Source of the DNA: Pezicula radicicola
Lineage: Eukaryota > Ascomycota > Leotiomycetes > Helotiales > Dermateaceae
DNA length: 20,325 nt
NCBI GenBank assembly: GCA_003008705.1
Contig: PDUO01000072.1
Coordinates: 4,015-24,339 of the forward strand
Direction: 5' to 3'
The notes beneath the pieces were generated by a model. It was not told the origin of the DNA, searched no databases, and saw nothing but the letters and a program-made list of their open reading frames with translations. Positions 18,739 to 20,325 of the stretch are shown piece by piece (within the stretch, counting starts at the first letter, position 1; each line of letters opens with the position of its first letter). Position numbers and translations under genes: made by a program.

Positions 18739-19074
18739 TTATTGCTGCAATGTATATAGTACATGCTTCGGTGAAACTATATCCTGTACCTCGATAAATT
18801 CTTTACATTCACAACCACATTTTCCCTCCTCTAATATAACAGCGCTTTGCGCACCTAAACTCAAGATGGGGTACCGGAAAGATTGACCCGCAGAGGCAGT
18901 GAATAAAGCCAAGGCCTCACCCTCGGGCTCCTCCGCAAACACATTACTAGTATTACAATAGTATATTCCCCCAGCTGCCAATACCCGTCTCTCTCTGACT
19001 TGGACTTGATTTCTTCCGGTAGGAACTTATATTTGGGCTTGAAACACTTCTTAGGCAGTACCCAGTGTCTCTTT
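18739..19074 (-). pseudogene. Unidentified coding relic, minus strand
   Basis: From 19074 downwards the frame reads with two interior TAA codons (19053-19051 and 19029-19027), each in a context where Gln would fit (TA[Q]EVFQAQI[Q]VPTGRN). It is then open for more than 80 codons: VRERRVLAAGGIYYCNTSN, then AEEPEGEALALF, then FRYPILSLGAQSAVILEEG, then GCECKEF, to TAA at 18739. Composition looks like real protein, and RIP-type stops support a former gene. I do not recognise the family. It lies beside the AT island and could belong to the element there. Confidence 0.4.
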
Positions 19075-20325
19075 CTACTTCTGTGGTGTTAGGAGTATAT
19101 ATATATGTTTTCTTTGCACTAGTACGTAGAACCCTTAAGGACCTCAAGTACTGTATAGAAACCCTATTTGAAAATTATTGCCTTAGGTAGGAACAACTTA
19201 AATATAGAATTGCCTTAATTGCCTCGCGTAAAGATCTCGCTTATTCGTGCCGCTCCGCATCGCTTACTAAATAAAATCCTACTCTACAAGCTCTTGTAGA
19301 TAACCAAAAGAAAACCTAAAGAATCCAACTTATCTGTAATAAATTAAATTAATCTCGCGCTAGAAATATAAAAGTTGTTTGTTATATGTCCTCCTTTCAT
19401 CCTAGTTACGAAGCTAACAAAAGTCTAGCTTTTCTACCTCCCGCAGTTGTGTTTGTTGTTGGCTAGGAAAGTCATCAACGAAAGGATCCTATTTGCTCTC
19501 CTTGGATGATTCAACTTTATAGAGAGGGGAAGGGTTGGTCATCGTCGTAAATAGCACTTCGAGGTTCGAGGTGGGTGTCAAGGGAAGTTAGAACGACACC
19601 GGTAGATGCTGGCAGATGCTGTCCATTTAGTAGTAGAACCCATCTGTCTATTGAGGCTCTTTGCCAGGAGAGGACAGGTTGCACGATCGTGGATAAGGGG
19701 CCCGTGCAGCATCTCCAACCACAAAGGTAGCAAGGCGACGGCCATCTCGAGATCAACTGCAATACGATTACAATACTATGGTGGATGGCGAGAAAGGTAA
19801 GGCGGTACTCTAGATATCTTCTCCGCCCTTTCATAAGTTCTATTCTTCTTGGTATCTTCGAACTGACTGGTTTCTGTTAAACTTAGAATGTCTTGAACAC
19901 CTCTCCTGTAAGTACTATACGAGCAGCAAGCAAAGAAAGTCACCTTAAAGCTTCATAGATCGTAAATCAAGGACATCGCGCTAAAGCACAAGCTTTCAAG
20001 GACTAGGGGCTTTGTGGAAAGTACTATACTTTAATTCACCGCCCAAATAAATTTAGACTAGGGTTAGCAGAGATAATATAATAACATATAATTAATAGTA
20101 TAGTAGTAGATCCTAGCTTAGGGGCTGAGGGGTGGACAACTAGCAAGGCATTTTATAGATAGAATAAGAGTTAGATTATAACAACTTTTGATCCGGGTTG
20201 ATCTAGGGATTCTATCAATCGACACAAAGCGAATTGAACTTTCAAGCACTAGGTTAACTAACTCACAATATGTGTTTTACCCACAGTCACAGTGGCAAAT
20301 GCCACTGGAGCAATCCCCCCCTAAC
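19075..20325. other. 3' end of window, no identified gene
   Basis: 1.25 kb of mixed composition. Overlapping open frames on both strands at 19517-19834 have no motif I can name. 20031-20180 is AT-rich. A perfect inverted repeat, CAGTGGCA-AA-TGCCACTG (20290-20307), lies at the edge, followed by a C-run; it may be the start of a mobile element that continues outside the window. Confidence 0.4.

Noticed and set aside
1..20325. CRISPR arrays, bacterial operons, rRNA genes
   Set aside because: No regularly spaced repeats, no Shine-Dalgarno-linked gene runs and no rRNA-like sequence; gene structure is eukaryotic.

Overview
The window reads as nuclear DNA of a filamentous ascomycete (Pezizomycotina). 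Introns are short (48-163 nt) with GTRNGT-like donors, CTAAC/CTGAC-like branch sites and YAG acceptors. All recognisable genes belong to fungal families (GH55 glucanase, C2H2 plus fungal-type regulator, fungal carboxylesterase, SnoaL-like proteins). Several stretches carry the footprint of repeat-induced point mutation (RIP): A/T saturation, loss of CpA/TpG/CpG, excess TpA. The organism cannot be named from the sequence.

Layout: 1-780 is a RIP-saturated island. 893-3162 (+) is the N-terminal part of a GH55 exo-beta-1,3-glucanase relic full of CAA/CAG->TAA/TAG and TGG->TAG nonsense codons. Head-on to it on the minus strand lie an internal fragment of a Baeyer-Villiger monooxygenase (3237-3424) and a near-complete FAD-dependent aromatic-type monooxygenase with three nonsense codons (3425-4880). 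A divergent promoter region (4881-5648) leads to an intact classical SDR (5649-6542, +). Next come a carboxylesterase (7298-9045, +; two frameshifts, one nonsense codon), a SnoaL-like protein (9724-10193, +; one dinucleotide slip), a convergent secreted SnoaL-like paralogue (10860-11360, -; one nonsense codon) and a C2H2 transcription factor with a fungal-trans-type domain (12907-14926, +; one frameshift, one nonsense codon). After about 1.6 kb without a recognisable gene come an unidentified coding relic (16514-17107), the N-terminal third of a cytochrome P450 (17397-18222) that runs into a second RIP island (18223-18738), an unidentified minus-strand relic (18739-19074), and 1.2 kb with nothing I can call.

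Taken together, FMO, BVMO, SDR, esterase, two SnoaL proteins, P450 and a regulator look like the tailoring/catabolic arm of a secondary-metabolite or aromatic-degradation cluster. No backbone enzyme (PKS, NRPS, terpene cyclase) is visible, and nearly every member is decaying. Splice sites are mostly intact and most nonsense codons are single RIP-type transitions, so the loss looks fairly recent.

The most interesting signal is an 11-bp element, GCGGAGGYGRG. I find it five times, always in intergenic DNA upstream of FMO/SDR, esterase and SnoaL-1. Read with the zinc-finger recognition code, the two fingers of the local C2H2 factor predict 5'-GNGGAG-3', which matches the core of this element. This suggests an old pathway-specific regulon whose regulator and sites can both still be read.
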